Assembly: GCF_016741875.1 (NCBI RefSeq)
Contig: NZ_JAERRF010000002.1
Coordinates: forward strand, 475,638-539,637
Origin: Streptomyces coffeae
Lineage (GTDB): Bacteria > Actinomycetota > Actinomycetes > Streptomycetales > Streptomycetaceae
DNA length: 64,000 bases
Direction: 5' to 3'
Part shown: piece after piece, positions 17,766 to 26,951 of the stretch
Position numbering within the stretch: position 1 is the stretch's first letter
How the letters are laid out: each line of letters opens with the position of its first letter
Made by a program: the position numbers and the translations under genes
Notes under the pieces: generated by a model
Database searches by the model: none
Told to the model about the DNA's origin: nothing
What the model saw: only the letters and a program-made list of their open reading frames with translations

Positions 17766-19661
17766 TCAGCGCTTGGCGCGGGAGGCGGCGCGGCCGCGCT
17801 CCTTCTGGTCCAGCACCACCTTGCGGATGCGCACCGTCTCCGGGGTCACCTCGACGCATTCGTCGTCGCGGCAGAATTCCAGAGACTGCTCCAGCGAGAG
17901 CAGCCGCGGCGGCACCAGGGACTCGGTCACATCCGCGGTGGAGGACCGCATGTTGGTGAGCTTCTTCTCCTTGGTGATGTTCACGTCCATGTCGTCGGTG
18001 CGGGAGTTCTCACCGACGATCATGCCCTCGTAGACCTCGGTGCCCGGCGAGACGAACAGCACGCCGCGCTCCTGGAGGTTGATCATCGCGAAGGCGGTCA
18101 CCGCGCCCGAACGGTCGGCCACCAGCGAGCCGTTGTTCCGGGTCTTCAGCTCACCGAACCATGGCTCATGGCCCTCGTGGATGGAGTGGGCGATGCCGGT
18201 GCCACGGGTCTGGGTCAGGAACTCGGTACGGAAGCCGATCAGACCGCGGGACGGAACGACGAACTCCATCCGGACCCAACCGGAGCCGTGGTTGGACATG
18301 TTGTCCATCCGGCCCTTGCGGGTGCCCATCAGCTGGGTCACCGCGCCCATGTGCTCCTCGGGCACATCGATGGTAATGCGCTCGACCGGCTCATGGACCT
18401 TGCCCTCGATCTCCCGGGTGACCACCTGGGGCTTGCCGACGGTCAGCTCGAAGCCTTCCCGGCGCATGGTCTCCACCAGGATCGCCAGCGCCAGCTCACC
18501 GCGGCCCTGCACCTCCCAGGCGTCCGGGCGGTCGGTGGGCAGCACCCGCAGCGAGACATTGCCGATCAGCTCACGCTCCAGCCGGTCCTTGACCAGCCGG
18601 GCGGTGACCTTTCGATCCTTCACGGCCGACTTGTCGGCGCCCTTGCCGCCGGGGCCCCGGCCGACCAGCGGCGAGGTGTTGGTACCGATGGTCATCGAGA
18701 TCGCGGGCTCGTCGACGGTGATCAGCGGCAGCGCGATCGGGTTCTCCGGATCGGCCAGGGTCTCGCCGATCATGATGTCCGGGATGCCCGCGACGGCGCA
18801 GATGTCACCGGGGCCGGCCACCTCGGCGGGCTTGCGGGTGAGCGCCTCGGTCATCATCAGCTCGGTGATCCGCACATTGGAGATCGAGCCGTCCCGCTTG
18901 ATCCAGGCGACCGTCTGCCCCTTCTTCAGCTCGCCCTGCTCGACCCGGAGCAGCGCGATACGGCCGAGGAAGTTGTCCGCGTCCAGGTTGGTGACATGGG
19001 CCTGGAGCGGGGCGGCGGAGTCGTACTCGGGCGCGGGGACGGTCTCCAGCAGGGTGGTGAAGAACGGCTGGAGGCTGTCGCTGTCGGCCGGGACGGTGCC
19101 GTCCTCCGGCTTGTTCAGCGAGGCCACGCCGTCCCGGGCGCAGGCGTAGACGATCGGGAACTCGATCTGCTCCTCGGTGGCGTCCAGGTCCAGGAAGAGG
19201 TCGTAAGCCTCGTTGACCACGGCGTCGATCCGGGAGTCCGGGCGGTCCGTCTTGTTGATGCACAGGATCACCGGCAGCTTGGCCTGGAGCGCCTTGCGCA
19301 GCACGAAGCGGGTCTGCGGCAGCGGGCCCTCGGAGGCGTCGACCAGCAGAACCACCGCGTCGACCATGGACAGCCCGCGCTCGACCTCACCACCGAAGTC
19401 GGCGTGGCCCGGGGTGTCGATGATGTTGATGGTGACGGGGTCACCGCCGTCCGCCGGGTGGTACTTCACGGCGGTGTTCTTGGCGAGAATGGTGATCCCC
19501 TTCTCGCGCTCCAGGTCGTTGGAGTCCATCACCCGGTCGTCCACCTGCTGGTGGGCGGCGAACGCTCCGGCCTGCTTGAGCATGGCGTCGACCAGGGTCG
19601 TCTTGCCGTGGTCGACGTGGGCGACGATGGCGACGTTACGGATGTCGTGACGCGTGGGCAT
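17766..19661 (-). CDS. typA: Translational GTPase TypA/BipA
   Basis: 631-aa ribosome-associated GTPase of the EF-G/LepA superfamily. The start MPTRHDIRNVAIVAHVDHGK contains the P-loop (AHVDHGKTT). G2 is in REKGITI, G3 is DTPGHADFGGEVER, G4 is NKTD, and DLFLDLDATEEQ marks the end of the G domain. Domain II begins around LQAHVTNLDADNFLGRIALL. The TypA-specific C-terminus has RGLIGFRTEFLTQTRGTG and the KEKKLTNMRSS stretch. ATG 19661 is preceded by GGGAGAAG; longer in-frame starts add unrelated residues. BipA aids 50S assembly and stress growth in other bacteria. It is monocistronic here. Confidence 0.96.
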   Translation of the reverse strand: MPTRHDIRNVAIVAHVDHGKTTLVDAMLKQAGAFAAHQQVDDRVMDSNDLEREKGITILAKNTAVKYHPADGGDPVTINIIDTPGHADFGGEVERGLSMVDAVVLLVDASEGPLPQTRFVLRKALQAKLPVILCINKTDRPDSRIDAVVNEAYDLFLDLDATEEQIEFPIVYACARDGVASLNKPEDGTVPADSDSLQPFFTTLLETVPAPEYDSAAPLQAHVTNLDADNFLGRIALLRVEQGELKKGQTVAWIKRDGSISNVRITELMMTEALTRKPAEVAGPGDICAVAGIPDIMIGETLADPENPIALPLITVDEPAISMTIGTNTSPLVGRGPGGKGADKSAVKDRKVTARLVKDRLERELIGNVSLRVLPTDRPDAWEVQGRGELALAILVETMRREGFELTVGKPQVVTREIEGKVHEPVERITIDVPEEHMGAVTQLMGTRKGRMDNMSNHGSGWVRMEFVVPSRGLIGFRTEFLTQTRGTGIAHSIHEGHEPWFGELKTRNNGSLVADRSGAVTAFAMINLQERGVLFVSPGTEVYEGMIVGENSRTDDMDVNITKEKKLTNMRSSTADVTESLVPPRLLSLEQSLEFCRDDECVEVTPETVRIRKVVLDQKERGRAASRAKR

Positions 19662-19774
19662 ACTTGCGGCGCTTCTCCCGGAGTCGTGGATGACGGCGCG
19701 TCCAGTCCGGTACGCCCGTCCGCCGGGCAGATCACGCCACGGCCTCTCCCCCATGGTACGGGGACGCCCCGGTA

Positions 19775-19792
19775 ACGGGCGCCGCAGCCCGT
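19775..19792 (-). terminator. Hairpin after the small lipoprotein gene
   Basis: ACGGGC-gccgca-GCCCGT (6-bp stem) lies 21 bases beyond the lipoprotein stop at 19814 and before the typA start. A modest terminator candidate. Confidence 0.4.
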
Positions 19793-19813
19793 CCTCGCAG
19801 GGTGATCCGGGTC

Positions 19814-20434
19814 TCAGGCAACGGCGGGATCGCCCTTCCGGCAGCCCAGCCGGGCCGCCTCGGCCTCGGCCTCGTCACGGCCCGCCCGCGGGGCGGCTCC
19901 GCAGGTGACCATGATCTCCTCGGCGGACTGCCAGCTCACGGCGTGCCCCAGGCCCGCCGGGGAACTGTTCGCGCAGGTGTAGCGGAAATCGGCGTCGACC
20001 AGGTCGATCGCGCGGGCGGTGACGTAGTTCCCGGTCTTCTCGGCCGGTCGCGCCGCGTAGCCGCCCGGATCGTCCTGGGTGACCGCACCGGGCTTTTCGG
20101 CGCCCAGGGCCAGTCCGCCGGCGGGGCCCAGATGGCGTTCCAGGGAGCGCAGCACCTCCTCGGCGGGCACCCCGGGCCCCTCGGCGCGGACGGAGACGCG
20201 GTAGCGGGCGAACTCGGTCAGTTTCTTGGTGCTGACCTGCTGTCCCTTGGTGTAGCGGCGGTTCCTCAGATCGGTCACCACCGGCCGCTGGGAGACATTC
20301 AGCCAGGTGTAGGAGGGGCGGTCACAGCTCTTTCCTAAGACGGACGGCTTCTCGGCCCCACCACCGGAGGTGCATCCGGCCGCCGTCGCGGCGATCACGG
20401 CCATGGCGATCGCCGTGCGCAGTGCGCGCTTCAT
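19814..20434 (-). CDS. Putative lipoprotein of unknown function
   Basis: 206-aa exported protein. MKRALRTAIAMAVIAATAAG then Cys forms a clear lipoprotein signal with a lipobox ending at Cys21. The mature domain starts SCDRPSYTWLNVSQRPVV, contains three further cysteines (CDRP, YTCANS and VTCG) and an invariant-looking tryptophan, and ends in a charged alanine-rich tail with LGCRKGD. I do not recognise the domain. Neighbours on the same strand are typA downstream and a family-5 binding protein upstream, the latter separated by a strong terminator. Confidence 0.8.
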   Translation of the reverse strand: MKRALRTAIAMAVIAATAAGCTSGGGAEKPSVLGKSCDRPSYTWLNVSQRPVVTDLRNRRYTKGQQVSTKKLTEFARYRVSVRAEGPGVPAEEVLRSLERHLGPAGGLALGAEKPGAVTQDDPGGYAARPAEKTGNYVTARAIDLVDADFRYTCANSSPAGLGHAVSWQSAEEIMVTCGAAPRAGRDEAEAEAARLGCRKGDPAVA

Positions 20435-20552
20435 CTTCCGTTCCCCGATTCCCGTGCGGTCACCGTGTCACCACGGTGGGTCATGATCACGGTCATGGTT
20501 CCGCAGCGGGAACGGGCCTCACAAGGGAGTTGAGCGCTTTCTGAGCGAGCAC

Positions 20553-20592
20553 GGTCCGCCCGGCCCGGCTCAGGTGCCGGGCCGGGCGGACC
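20553..20592 (-). terminator. Perfect 17-bp terminator hairpin
   Basis: Arms 20553-20569 and 20576-20592 pair perfectly (17 bp, all but one pair in a G/C-rich run) around a 6-base loop TCAGGT. It begins 6 bases past the stop of the binding protein at 20599. It is the strongest terminator structure in this region. Confidence 0.8.
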
Positions 20593-20598
20593 AGGGGC

Positions 20599-22674
20599 TC
20601 ACTTGCGGAAGCCGATGTCCTGGTAGCGCGGGGTGGCGAAGCCGAAGGCTCCGGCGTTGACCACGCCCTTGCGCATCGCGACCAGCTGCGGCCGCTGATA
20701 GAGCGGGACCGAACCGGCCGCCGCCCAGATCCGGGCGTCCGCCCGGCCGACCAGGGAGCGGGAGGCACCGCCGTCCAGTTCGGCGACCGCCTCGTCGAAG
20801 AGCTGGTCGATCTGGTCGGTGCCCACCCGGGTGTAGTTCTGCTCGACCACCAGCGAGCCGTCCGCCGCCGGCTGCGGCTTGGCGTAGATCGGACGGCCGT
20901 CGGTGGCCGGGTAGGCGGTGGCGGGCCAGGAGTAGAGCGCCAGGTCGTACTTGCCGGAGGCGATGTAGTTCTTGAAGTAGCCCTCGCCCCCGACCTTGGT
21001 GATCTCGGTGCGGACGCCGATCGACTCCAGCATCCGCGCGATGCGCTCGCCGACGGCGCGCAGCGAGGCGCTGCCGCTGTCGTCCGGGAGGACGAAGCGC
21101 AGGACCAGCGGGCGGCCCTTCTTCCGGACCACCGCCGAGTCGGGGAGGTTCCCGGAGCGGCCCGCGTCACCCGCCGCGGGGGAAGCGCCACTGGCGGTGG
21201 CGGAGGGCGAGGCGGTGGTGGACGCGTCACCGGAGGCGGTACCGCTCGTGTCACCGGAGGCGGTGGCCGAGGCGGTGGCGTCGGCCGAGGCGGTACCCGA
21301 GCCCGCGTCGGTGGGCACCGCGCGCCGGATGCCGAGGTCGTCCGTCTTGCCGTCGAGCGCCTTCTGACGGCCGTCCGCGTGCCAGCCCGCGTCCGCCAGC
21401 AGCGACTGCGCGGCCTCGGTGTCGGAGTCGCCGAGGGCGCCGCTGTGGTCCTTGTATCCCTTCTGCGCCGCCATCAGCAGATGGTTGCCGAGCGGTTCGT
21501 CCGGCAGCCCGAGCGGCTTCAGGACCAGCTTCGCCAGCGCCTTGCGGTCGATCGCGCGGGCCACCGCGCGGCGCACCCGCTCATCCGCGAGCGGGCCCTT
21601 GGTGCCGTTCAGGGCGAGCTGGGTGTACGCGGGCTCCAGCGCCTTGCGCAGGGTGAACCGGCTCAGGGCCACGGTCTCGGCCCGCTTCTTGTCCGAGGCG
21701 TTCTCGGCCGCCCAGGTGTGCAGCGCGTCCGCGGCCCGCTGTCCGTCCCGGCCCAGGTCCGGCGCGTTGGCCCCGGCGGTGTGGGTCTTGGCCCCGGCGG
21801 CCCGCTCCTTGCGGGACGGGGCGGTGGCCTGGATCCGCCGGGCGGTGGCCCGGTCGACGTCGGCGAGATCGACCCCTCCGGAGATCAGGGCGTCGGCGCG
21901 CTGGTCGGCGGGCACCGTCTGGAAGACCATCCGGCTCAGCCGCGCCCGGCCGCCCCACCAGCGGGGGTTGCGGACCAGGGTGACGGAGCCCTCGGTGACG
22001 TCGCGCACCATGAAGGGGCCGGCGCCGACCGCGAGCCCCTTGTTCGCCGCGGCGTTGAAGACCGCCGGGTTGTCCATCACGCTCTTCGGGTAGAGCGGGG
22101 TGAACAGCGAGCGCCAGTCGGTGTAGGGCTTGGCAAAGGTGACCTTGACCTCGTGGTCCTTCTCACCGGGCTCGATCTTGGCGATGCGGTCGTACCCGGC
22201 GTTCCGCGCCGTCCAGTACGCGTTCTCCGTACCGCGCAGCGCCTTCCACTGGGCGGCGAAGTCCTCCGCGCTCAGCGGGCGGCCGTCGCTCCAGACCGCC
22301 TTGGGGTTGAGCTTGTAGACCACGACCTGCTTGGGATCGGTCGAGGTGACGTCGGCGGACTCCAGGAAGTCCGGGTTGCGCTGAGGCTTGCCCCGGGCGT
22401 CCAGCGTGTACAGCGCGGGCAGCACCGCGCCCGCGACCCGCTGGGTGCCGGTGTCGGCGGCCGACTGGAAGGCGTTGAAGGTCTTGGGGGTCGCGTCCAG
22501 GGCCCAGCGCAGAGTGCCGGTCCCGGTCGTCCGGGCGCGGGGCGCCGTGGCGATGTCCCGGGAGGCGGGCGGCGGGGCGCCCTCGTCATCGGAGCTGCAT
22601 CCGGTCAGTACGGGCAGCGGCAGCATCACACCCGCGGCGAGCAGCAAGGCACAGCGGCGCTTGGCGATGGACAT
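20599..22674 (-). CDS. ABC transporter family-5 substrate-binding lipoprotein, unusually long
   Basis: 691-aa exported lipoprotein. ATG 22674 (MSIAKRRCALLLAAGVMLPL) gives a signal with lipobox ending LTGC; GGAGG lies 11 bases upstream. Family-5 landmarks are LRWALDATPKTFNAFQSAAD, KAVWSDGRPLSAEDFAAQWK, GAGPFMVRDV and AVARAIDRKALAKLVL. It is about 100-150 residues longer than usual because of an alanine/serine/threonine-rich insert at residues 455-505 (repeats such as TASGDTSGTASGDASTTAS) in the C-terminal half. No permease or ATPase is next to it, so it is an orphan binding protein. It is divergent from the small gene at 22947, with a 272-bp promoter gap containing no gene. Confidence 0.88.
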   Translation of the reverse strand: MSIAKRRCALLLAAGVMLPLPVLTGCSSDDEGAPPPASRDIATAPRARTTGTGTLRWALDATPKTFNAFQSAADTGTQRVAGAVLPALYTLDARGKPQRNPDFLESADVTSTDPKQVVVYKLNPKAVWSDGRPLSAEDFAAQWKALRGTENAYWTARNAGYDRIAKIEPGEKDHEVKVTFAKPYTDWRSLFTPLYPKSVMDNPAVFNAAANKGLAVGAGPFMVRDVTEGSVTLVRNPRWWGGRARLSRMVFQTVPADQRADALISGGVDLADVDRATARRIQATAPSRKERAAGAKTHTAGANAPDLGRDGQRAADALHTWAAENASDKKRAETVALSRFTLRKALEPAYTQLALNGTKGPLADERVRRAVARAIDRKALAKLVLKPLGLPDEPLGNHLLMAAQKGYKDHSGALGDSDTEAAQSLLADAGWHADGRQKALDGKTDDLGIRRAVPTDAGSGTASADATASATASGDTSGTASGDASTTASPSATASGASPAAGDAGRSGNLPDSAVVRKKGRPLVLRFVLPDDSGSASLRAVGERIARMLESIGVRTEITKVGGEGYFKNYIASGKYDLALYSWPATAYPATDGRPIYAKPQPAADGSLVVEQNYTRVGTDQIDQLFDEAVAELDGGASRSLVGRADARIWAAAGSVPLYQRPQLVAMRKGVVNAGAFGFATPRYQDIGFRK

Positions 22675-22946
22675 GGCGGCGAACCTCCGGGATATGCCAG
22701 ATATGTGCATCTTGGGCGTATTGTGACGCTTATCGCATATACTGCTCACTCAAAGCGACGGTTCACCGGACAGCACGCCAGGACGGTCACAGAGACGGCC
22801 ATGAGGGGAAAGGATCACCCGAAAGGCGGAATCGCACCGGCGGCACGGCGAATCGCGGCAGATCCCTTCCCAATCGCGACCGCGGCGCGCAAGACTCGCT
22901 GTCGCATGACCGTCGCCAACCGCAACCGCGGAAGTGAGGGCAAGTC

Positions 22947-23231
22947 ATGTCCTTGAACGACGACCTGACGGCCGTCCAGCGCTGTCTCGATGACCTGGTC
23001 CGCTCGGTCACCCGGCTGGAACAGCAGATGGGTCCGGGCGGGCTGGAGATACGACGGGTCCGCACCGACGCGGACCACCTCCGCGAGAGCCTCGCCCTGC
23101 TGCGCGATACGGCTCCCCAGGAGCGACCACGCCCCGAAATGGTTCCGGTCCCCGACGCTCCGTACAACAGTGCGCTGTGGTCGGACGTCGACGACGAGGG
23201 CCTCGGCGCGCGCGATCGCCACGCGCCCTAA
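22947..23231 (+). CDS. Conserved small hypothetical protein
   Basis: 94-aa soluble protein starting MSLNDDLTAVQRCLDDLVRS. The first 55 residues look like a coiled coil (VTRLEQQMG and then RVRTDADHLRESLALLRD). A proline-rich middle (PQERPRPEMVPVPDAP) leads to an aromatic motif YNSALWSDVDDEG. ATG 22947 is preceded by a good GAAGTGAGGG site. Similar proteins are common in Streptomyces beside sdh genes, as here (inference from memory). It is followed by a terminator, so it is probably monocistronic. No function is known. Confidence 0.75.
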   Translation: MSLNDDLTAVQRCLDDLVRSVTRLEQQMGPGGLEIRRVRTDADHLRESLALLRDTAPQERPRPEMVPVPDAPYNSALWSDVDDEGLGARDRHAP

Positions 23232-23240
23232 GGACGGAAA

Positions 23241-23282
23241 CGGTGCACCGGCCGCCCCTGTGAACGGGCCGCCGGTGCACCG
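23241..23282 (+). terminator. 12-bp hairpin terminator upstream of the sdh operon
   Basis: CGGTGCACCGGC (23241-23252) pairs perfectly with 23271-23282, with partial extension of the stem into the loop. It starts 10 bases after the preceding stop codon. Confidence 0.65.
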
Positions 23283-23335
23283 GCACGGGTGCTCGTCCCG
23301 ACCGTCCCCCACACCACTCCACCGCGGAGTTCCAC

Positions 23336-24181
23336 TTGTCCACAGGCACCGACCCCCAAGCCCCCACGTCCGCCGGCCGGGAAGCGCCCCCCGGCGGCGT
23401 GCACAGCCCGTCGAGGGCTGCCATCCCCACCCGGCATCTGCGCACCGACCGCTGGTGGCTGGCGCCCGCGGCGACCGCCGCCGGGCTGTTCGCGTTTGTC
23501 GTCTATTCCACCTGGCGGGCCTTCGCCGGTGACGACTACTACGCCGAGCCGTATGTCTCACCGTTCTACTCACCCTGTATCGCGCAGAACTGCGTGCCCA
23601 TGAAGGGCGGCGCCAACTGGGAGATCTTCGGCGCATGGTGGGGGCTCTCCCCCGCCCTGCTGATCCTGATCTTCCCGCTCGGCTTCCGGCTGACCTGCTA
23701 CTACTACCGCAAGGCGTACTACCGGGGCTTCTGGGCCTCACCACCCGCCTGCGCCGTCGCCGAGCCGCGCTCCCGCTACACCGGCGAGACCCGCCTCCCG
23801 CTGATCCTCCAGAACGTCCACCGCTACTTCTTCTACTTCGCGCTGATCGTCGCCGGGATCCTCACCTATGACACGGTGCTCGGCTTCCGGGACGAGCACG
23901 GCGGATGGGGCCATATGGGCCTCGGGACGCTGATCCTGCTCGTCAACATCGCGCTGATCTGGGCGTACACCCTCTCCTGCCACTCCTGCCGCCATATCGT
24001 CGGCGGCCGGCTCAAGCACTTCTCCCGGCATCCGGTGCGCTACCGGCTCTGGGGCTGGGTCAGCGCCCTCAACGCCCGCCACGCTCTGCTGGCCTGGGCG
24101 TCCCTGATCAGCGTCGCCGTCGCGGACTTCTACGTCTATCTGCTCGCGACCGGCGCCTTCGACGATCCGCGCTTTTTCTAG
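23336..24181 (+). CDS. Succinate dehydrogenase membrane subunit, actinobacterial Sdh1 type
   Basis: 281-aa membrane protein with about five helices (roughly 42-60, 97-117, 160-178, 195-214 and 250-270). It is encoded directly before the flavoprotein and iron-sulfur subunits, which identifies it as the membrane anchor. It is rich in Cys/His pairs rarely seen in ordinary SdhC/D: CIAQNC (81-86), C121, C139, and LSCHSCRHIVGG (C215, H216, C218, H220). The mycobacterial Sdh1 complex has been described with a membrane-embedded Rieske-type cluster, and these residues fit such ligands. The TTG start follows GGAG. A standard di-haem anchor is the alternative. Confidence 0.8.
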   Translation: MSTGTDPQAPTSAGREAPPGGVHSPSRAAIPTRHLRTDRWWLAPAATAAGLFAFVVYSTWRAFAGDDYYAEPYVSPFYSPCIAQNCVPMKGGANWEIFGAWWGLSPALLILIFPLGFRLTCYYYRKAYYRGFWASPPACAVAEPRSRYTGETRLPLILQNVHRYFFYFALIVAGILTYDTVLGFRDEHGGWGHMGLGTLILLVNIALIWAYTLSCHSCRHIVGGRLKHFSRHPVRYRLWGWVSALNARHALLAWASLISVAVADFYVYLLATGAFDDPRFF

Positions 24182-24197
24182 GAGAGGTGCTCAACCG

Positions 24198-26144
24198 ATG
24201 ACGCAAGTCGAGCGGCAGGCGTGGGACGTGGTCGTGGTCGGCGCCGGGGGCGCCGGGCTGCGAGCCGCGATCGAGGCCCGGGAACAGGGCATGCGCTGCG
24301 CCGTCATCTGCAAGTCGCTCTTCGGCAAGGCCCATACGGTGATGGCCGAGGGCGGCATCGCCGCCAGCATGGGCAATGTCAACGAGGGTGACAACTGGCA
24401 GGTGCACTTCCGGGACACCATGCGCGGCGGCAAGTTCCTCAACCACTGGCGGATGGCCGAGCTGCACGCACAGGAGGCCCCGGACCGGGTCTGGGAGCTG
24501 GAAACCTGGGGCGCGCTCTTCGACCGCACCCCCGACGGCAGGATCTCCCAGCGCAACTTCGGCGGCCATGAGTACCCCCGGCTCGCCCATGTCGGGGACC
24601 GCACCGGCCTGGAGCTGATCCGCACCCTCCAGCAGAAGATCGTCTCCCTCCAGCAGGAGGACAAGGCCGAGACCGGGGACTACGAGGCACGGCTGAAGGT
24701 CTTCCAGGAGTGCACGGTCACCCGGATCCTCAAGGACGGCGACCGCGTCTGCGGGGTCTTCGGCTACGAGCGCGAGTCCGGCCGCTTCTTCGCGATCGAC
24801 GCCCCGGCCGTGGTGCTGGCCACCGGCGGTATCGGCAAGTCCTTCAAGGTGACCTCCAACTCCTGGGAGTACACCGGGGACGGCCACGCCCTGGCACTGC
24901 TCGCCGGGGCCCCGCTGATCAACATGGAGTTCGTGCAGTTCCACCCGACCGGTATGGTCTGGCCGCCCTCGGTCAAGGGGATCCTGGTCACCGAATCGGT
25001 GCGCGGGGACGGTGGGGTGCTGCGCAACAGCGAGGGCAAGCGGTTCATGTTCGACTACATCCCGGACGTCTTCAAGGAGAAGTACGCCCAGTCCGAGGAC
25101 GAGGGCGACCGCTGGTACGAAGACCCGGACCACAACCGCCGCCCGCCCGAGCTGCTCCCCCGCGACGAGGTGGCCCGCGCCATCAACGCCGAGGTGAAGG
25201 CGGGCCGCGGCTCCCCGCACGGCGGGGTCTTCCTGGACGTCTCCACCCGGATGCCGGCCGAGGTCATCAAGCGGCGGCTGCCCTCCATGCACCACCAGTT
25301 CAAGGAGCTGGCGGACGTGGACATCACCGCCGAGCCCATGGAGGTCGGCCCCACCTGCCACTATGTGATGGGCGGGGTGGATGTCGACCCGGACACCGCG
25401 GCCGCCACCGGCGTCCCCGGGCTGTTCGCCGCGGGCGAGGTCGCGGGCGGGATGCACGGCTCCAACCGACTGGGCGGCAACTCCCTCTCCGATCTGCTGG
25501 TCTTCGGACGGCGGGCCGGGCTCTACGCCGCCAAGTACGCCCAGGACAGCGCCCGGTCGGGCCGACCGGCCGTCCCGGACGAGGTACAGCTGGACCTCGC
25601 GGCGGCCGAGGCGCTGCGCCCGTTCAGCGCCGAGGGCGGTGAGGCCCATGGCTCCGCGGGCCCGGCCGAGAACCCGTACACCCTGCACCAGGAGCTCCAG
25701 CAGGCGATGAACGACCTGGTGGGGATCATCCGGAAGGCCGGGGAGATGGAGGAGGCGCTGCACCGGCTGGCGGGCCTGCGGACGCGGGCGCGGCGCGCGG
25801 GCGTGGAGGGCCACCGGCAGTTCAACCCCGGCTGGCACCTGGCCATTGATCTGCGCAACATGCTGCTGGCCAGCGAGTGTGTGGCCCGGGCCGCGCTGGA
25901 GCGGACCGAGAGCCGCGGCGGGCACACCCGGGACGACTGTCCGCAGATGGACCGCGAATGGCGGCGCGTCAATCTGGTGTGCCGGCTCTCCGACCCCTCC
26001 GGCGGTCTGGCCGCGCCCGACGCGGGCCATGGGCAGATCCGTCTGGAGCGGCGCGAGATGCCGCCGATCCGCCCCGATCTGCTCGGCCTGTTCGAGAAGG
26101 ACGAGCTGGTGAAGTACCTGACCGACGAGGAGCTGACCCAGTGA
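24198..26144 (+). CDS. sdhA: Succinate dehydrogenase/fumarate reductase flavoprotein subunit
   Basis: 648-aa flavoprotein that oxidises succinate with covalently bound FAD. It has the dinucleotide-binding start VVVVGAGGAGLRAAIEAREQ and the FAD-attachment region KAHTVMAEGGIAA. The catalytic-site segments FVQFHPTGM, LVTESVRGDGGVLRNSEGKR, HYVMGGVDVD and the terminal FAD loop GEVAGGMHGSNRLGGNSLSD are all intact. GGAGAGG lies 10 bases upstream of ATG 24198. Its stop overlaps the GTG start of sdhB (GTGA), so production of both subunits is coupled. Confidence 0.96.
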   Translation: MTQVERQAWDVVVVGAGGAGLRAAIEAREQGMRCAVICKSLFGKAHTVMAEGGIAASMGNVNEGDNWQVHFRDTMRGGKFLNHWRMAELHAQEAPDRVWELETWGALFDRTPDGRISQRNFGGHEYPRLAHVGDRTGLELIRTLQQKIVSLQQEDKAETGDYEARLKVFQECTVTRILKDGDRVCGVFGYERESGRFFAIDAPAVVLATGGIGKSFKVTSNSWEYTGDGHALALLAGAPLINMEFVQFHPTGMVWPPSVKGILVTESVRGDGGVLRNSEGKRFMFDYIPDVFKEKYAQSEDEGDRWYEDPDHNRRPPELLPRDEVARAINAEVKAGRGSPHGGVFLDVSTRMPAEVIKRRLPSMHHQFKELADVDITAEPMEVGPTCHYVMGGVDVDPDTAAATGVPGLFAAGEVAGGMHGSNRLGGNSLSDLLVFGRRAGLYAAKYAQDSARSGRPAVPDEVQLDLAAAEALRPFSAEGGEAHGSAGPAENPYTLHQELQQAMNDLVGIIRKAGEMEEALHRLAGLRTRARRAGVEGHRQFNPGWHLAIDLRNMLLASECVARAALERTESRGGHTRDDCPQMDREWRRVNLVCRLSDPSGGLAAPDAGHGQIRLERREMPPIRPDLLGLFEKDELVKYLTDEELTQ

Positions 26145-26911
26145 GTGCGTACAAGGCCCACTTCCGGGTGTGGCGGGGCGATGTGGACGGCGGCGACCTC
26201 AAGGACTTCCATGTGGAGGTCAATGAGGGCGAGGTCGTTTTGGACATCGTCCACCGGCTCCAGGCGACCCAGGCACCGGACCTGGCCGTCCGCTGGAACT
26301 GCAAGGCGGGCAAATGCGGTTCGTGCAGTGCCGAGATCAACGGCCGCCCCCGGCTGCTGTGCATGACCAGGATGTCGGTTTTCGGTCGTGACGAGACGGT
26401 CACCATCACCCCGCTGCGCGCCTTCCCGGTGGTCCGGGACCTGGTGACGGATGTGTCCTTCAACTACGCCAAGGCGCGGGAGGTGCCGTCCTTCGTGCCG
26501 CCCGCGGACCTCAAACCGGGTGAGTACCGGATGCGGCAGGAGGACGTGGGGCGCTCGCAGGAGTTCCGCAAGTGCATCGAGTGCTTCCTGTGCCAGGACA
26601 CCTGCCACGTGGTGCGTGACTTCGAGCAGAACAAGGAGGCGTTCGCCGGACCGCGCTTCCTGATGCGCGTCGCCGAACTGGACATGCATCCGCTGGACGC
26701 GGCGGCCGACGCCGGGATCGACCGCAAGCGCGGTGCGCAGGAGGACCACGGCCTGGGCTACTGCAACATCACCAAGTGCTGTACGGAGGTCTGCCCGGAG
26801 CAGATCAAGATCACCGACAATGCGCTGATCCCGCTCAAGGAGCGGGCGGTGGACCGTAAGTACGACCCGCTGGTCTGGCTGGGCAACAAGATCCGCCGAC
26901 GGGAGGGCTAG
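26141..26911 (+). CDS. sdhB: Succinate dehydrogenase/fumarate reductase iron-sulfur subunit
   Basis: 256-aa electron-transfer subunit. The N-terminal ferredoxin domain binds the 2Fe-2S cluster through CKAGKCGSCSAEINGRPRLLC pattern residues (Cys58, 63, 66 and 78 region). The C-terminal domain has the 4Fe-4S and 3Fe-4S motifs CIECFLCQDTC and CNITKCCTEVCPE. GTG 26141 overlaps the sdhA stop. It passes electrons from SdhA FAD to the membrane subunit encoded first in the operon. A strong hairpin follows directly after the stop. Confidence 0.96.
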   Translation: MSAYKAHFRVWRGDVDGGDLKDFHVEVNEGEVVLDIVHRLQATQAPDLAVRWNCKAGKCGSCSAEINGRPRLLCMTRMSVFGRDETVTITPLRAFPVVRDLVTDVSFNYAKAREVPSFVPPADLKPGEYRMRQEDVGRSQEFRKCIECFLCQDTCHVVRDFEQNKEAFAGPRFLMRVAELDMHPLDAAADAGIDRKRGAQEDHGLGYCNITKCCTEVCPEQIKITDNALIPLKERAVDRKYDPLVWLGNKIRRREG

Positions 26912-26918
26912 CCGGGGC

Positions 26919-26950
26919 GGCGCGGGTCCGCCGGCCGGCGGGCCCGCGCC
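26919..26950. terminator. Bidirectional 16-bp hairpin between sdhB and the PP2C gene
   Basis: GGCGCGGGTCCGCCGG (26919-26934) pairs with 26935-26950, with a single T-G wobble. It fills the 40-bp space between two convergent genes and should stop transcription from both sides. Confidence 0.75.
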
Positions 26951-26951
26951 G

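Noticed and set aside
18168..19775. A 535-codon plus-strand frame opposite typA
   Set aside because: typA is unambiguous on the minus strand; the other frame is compositional.
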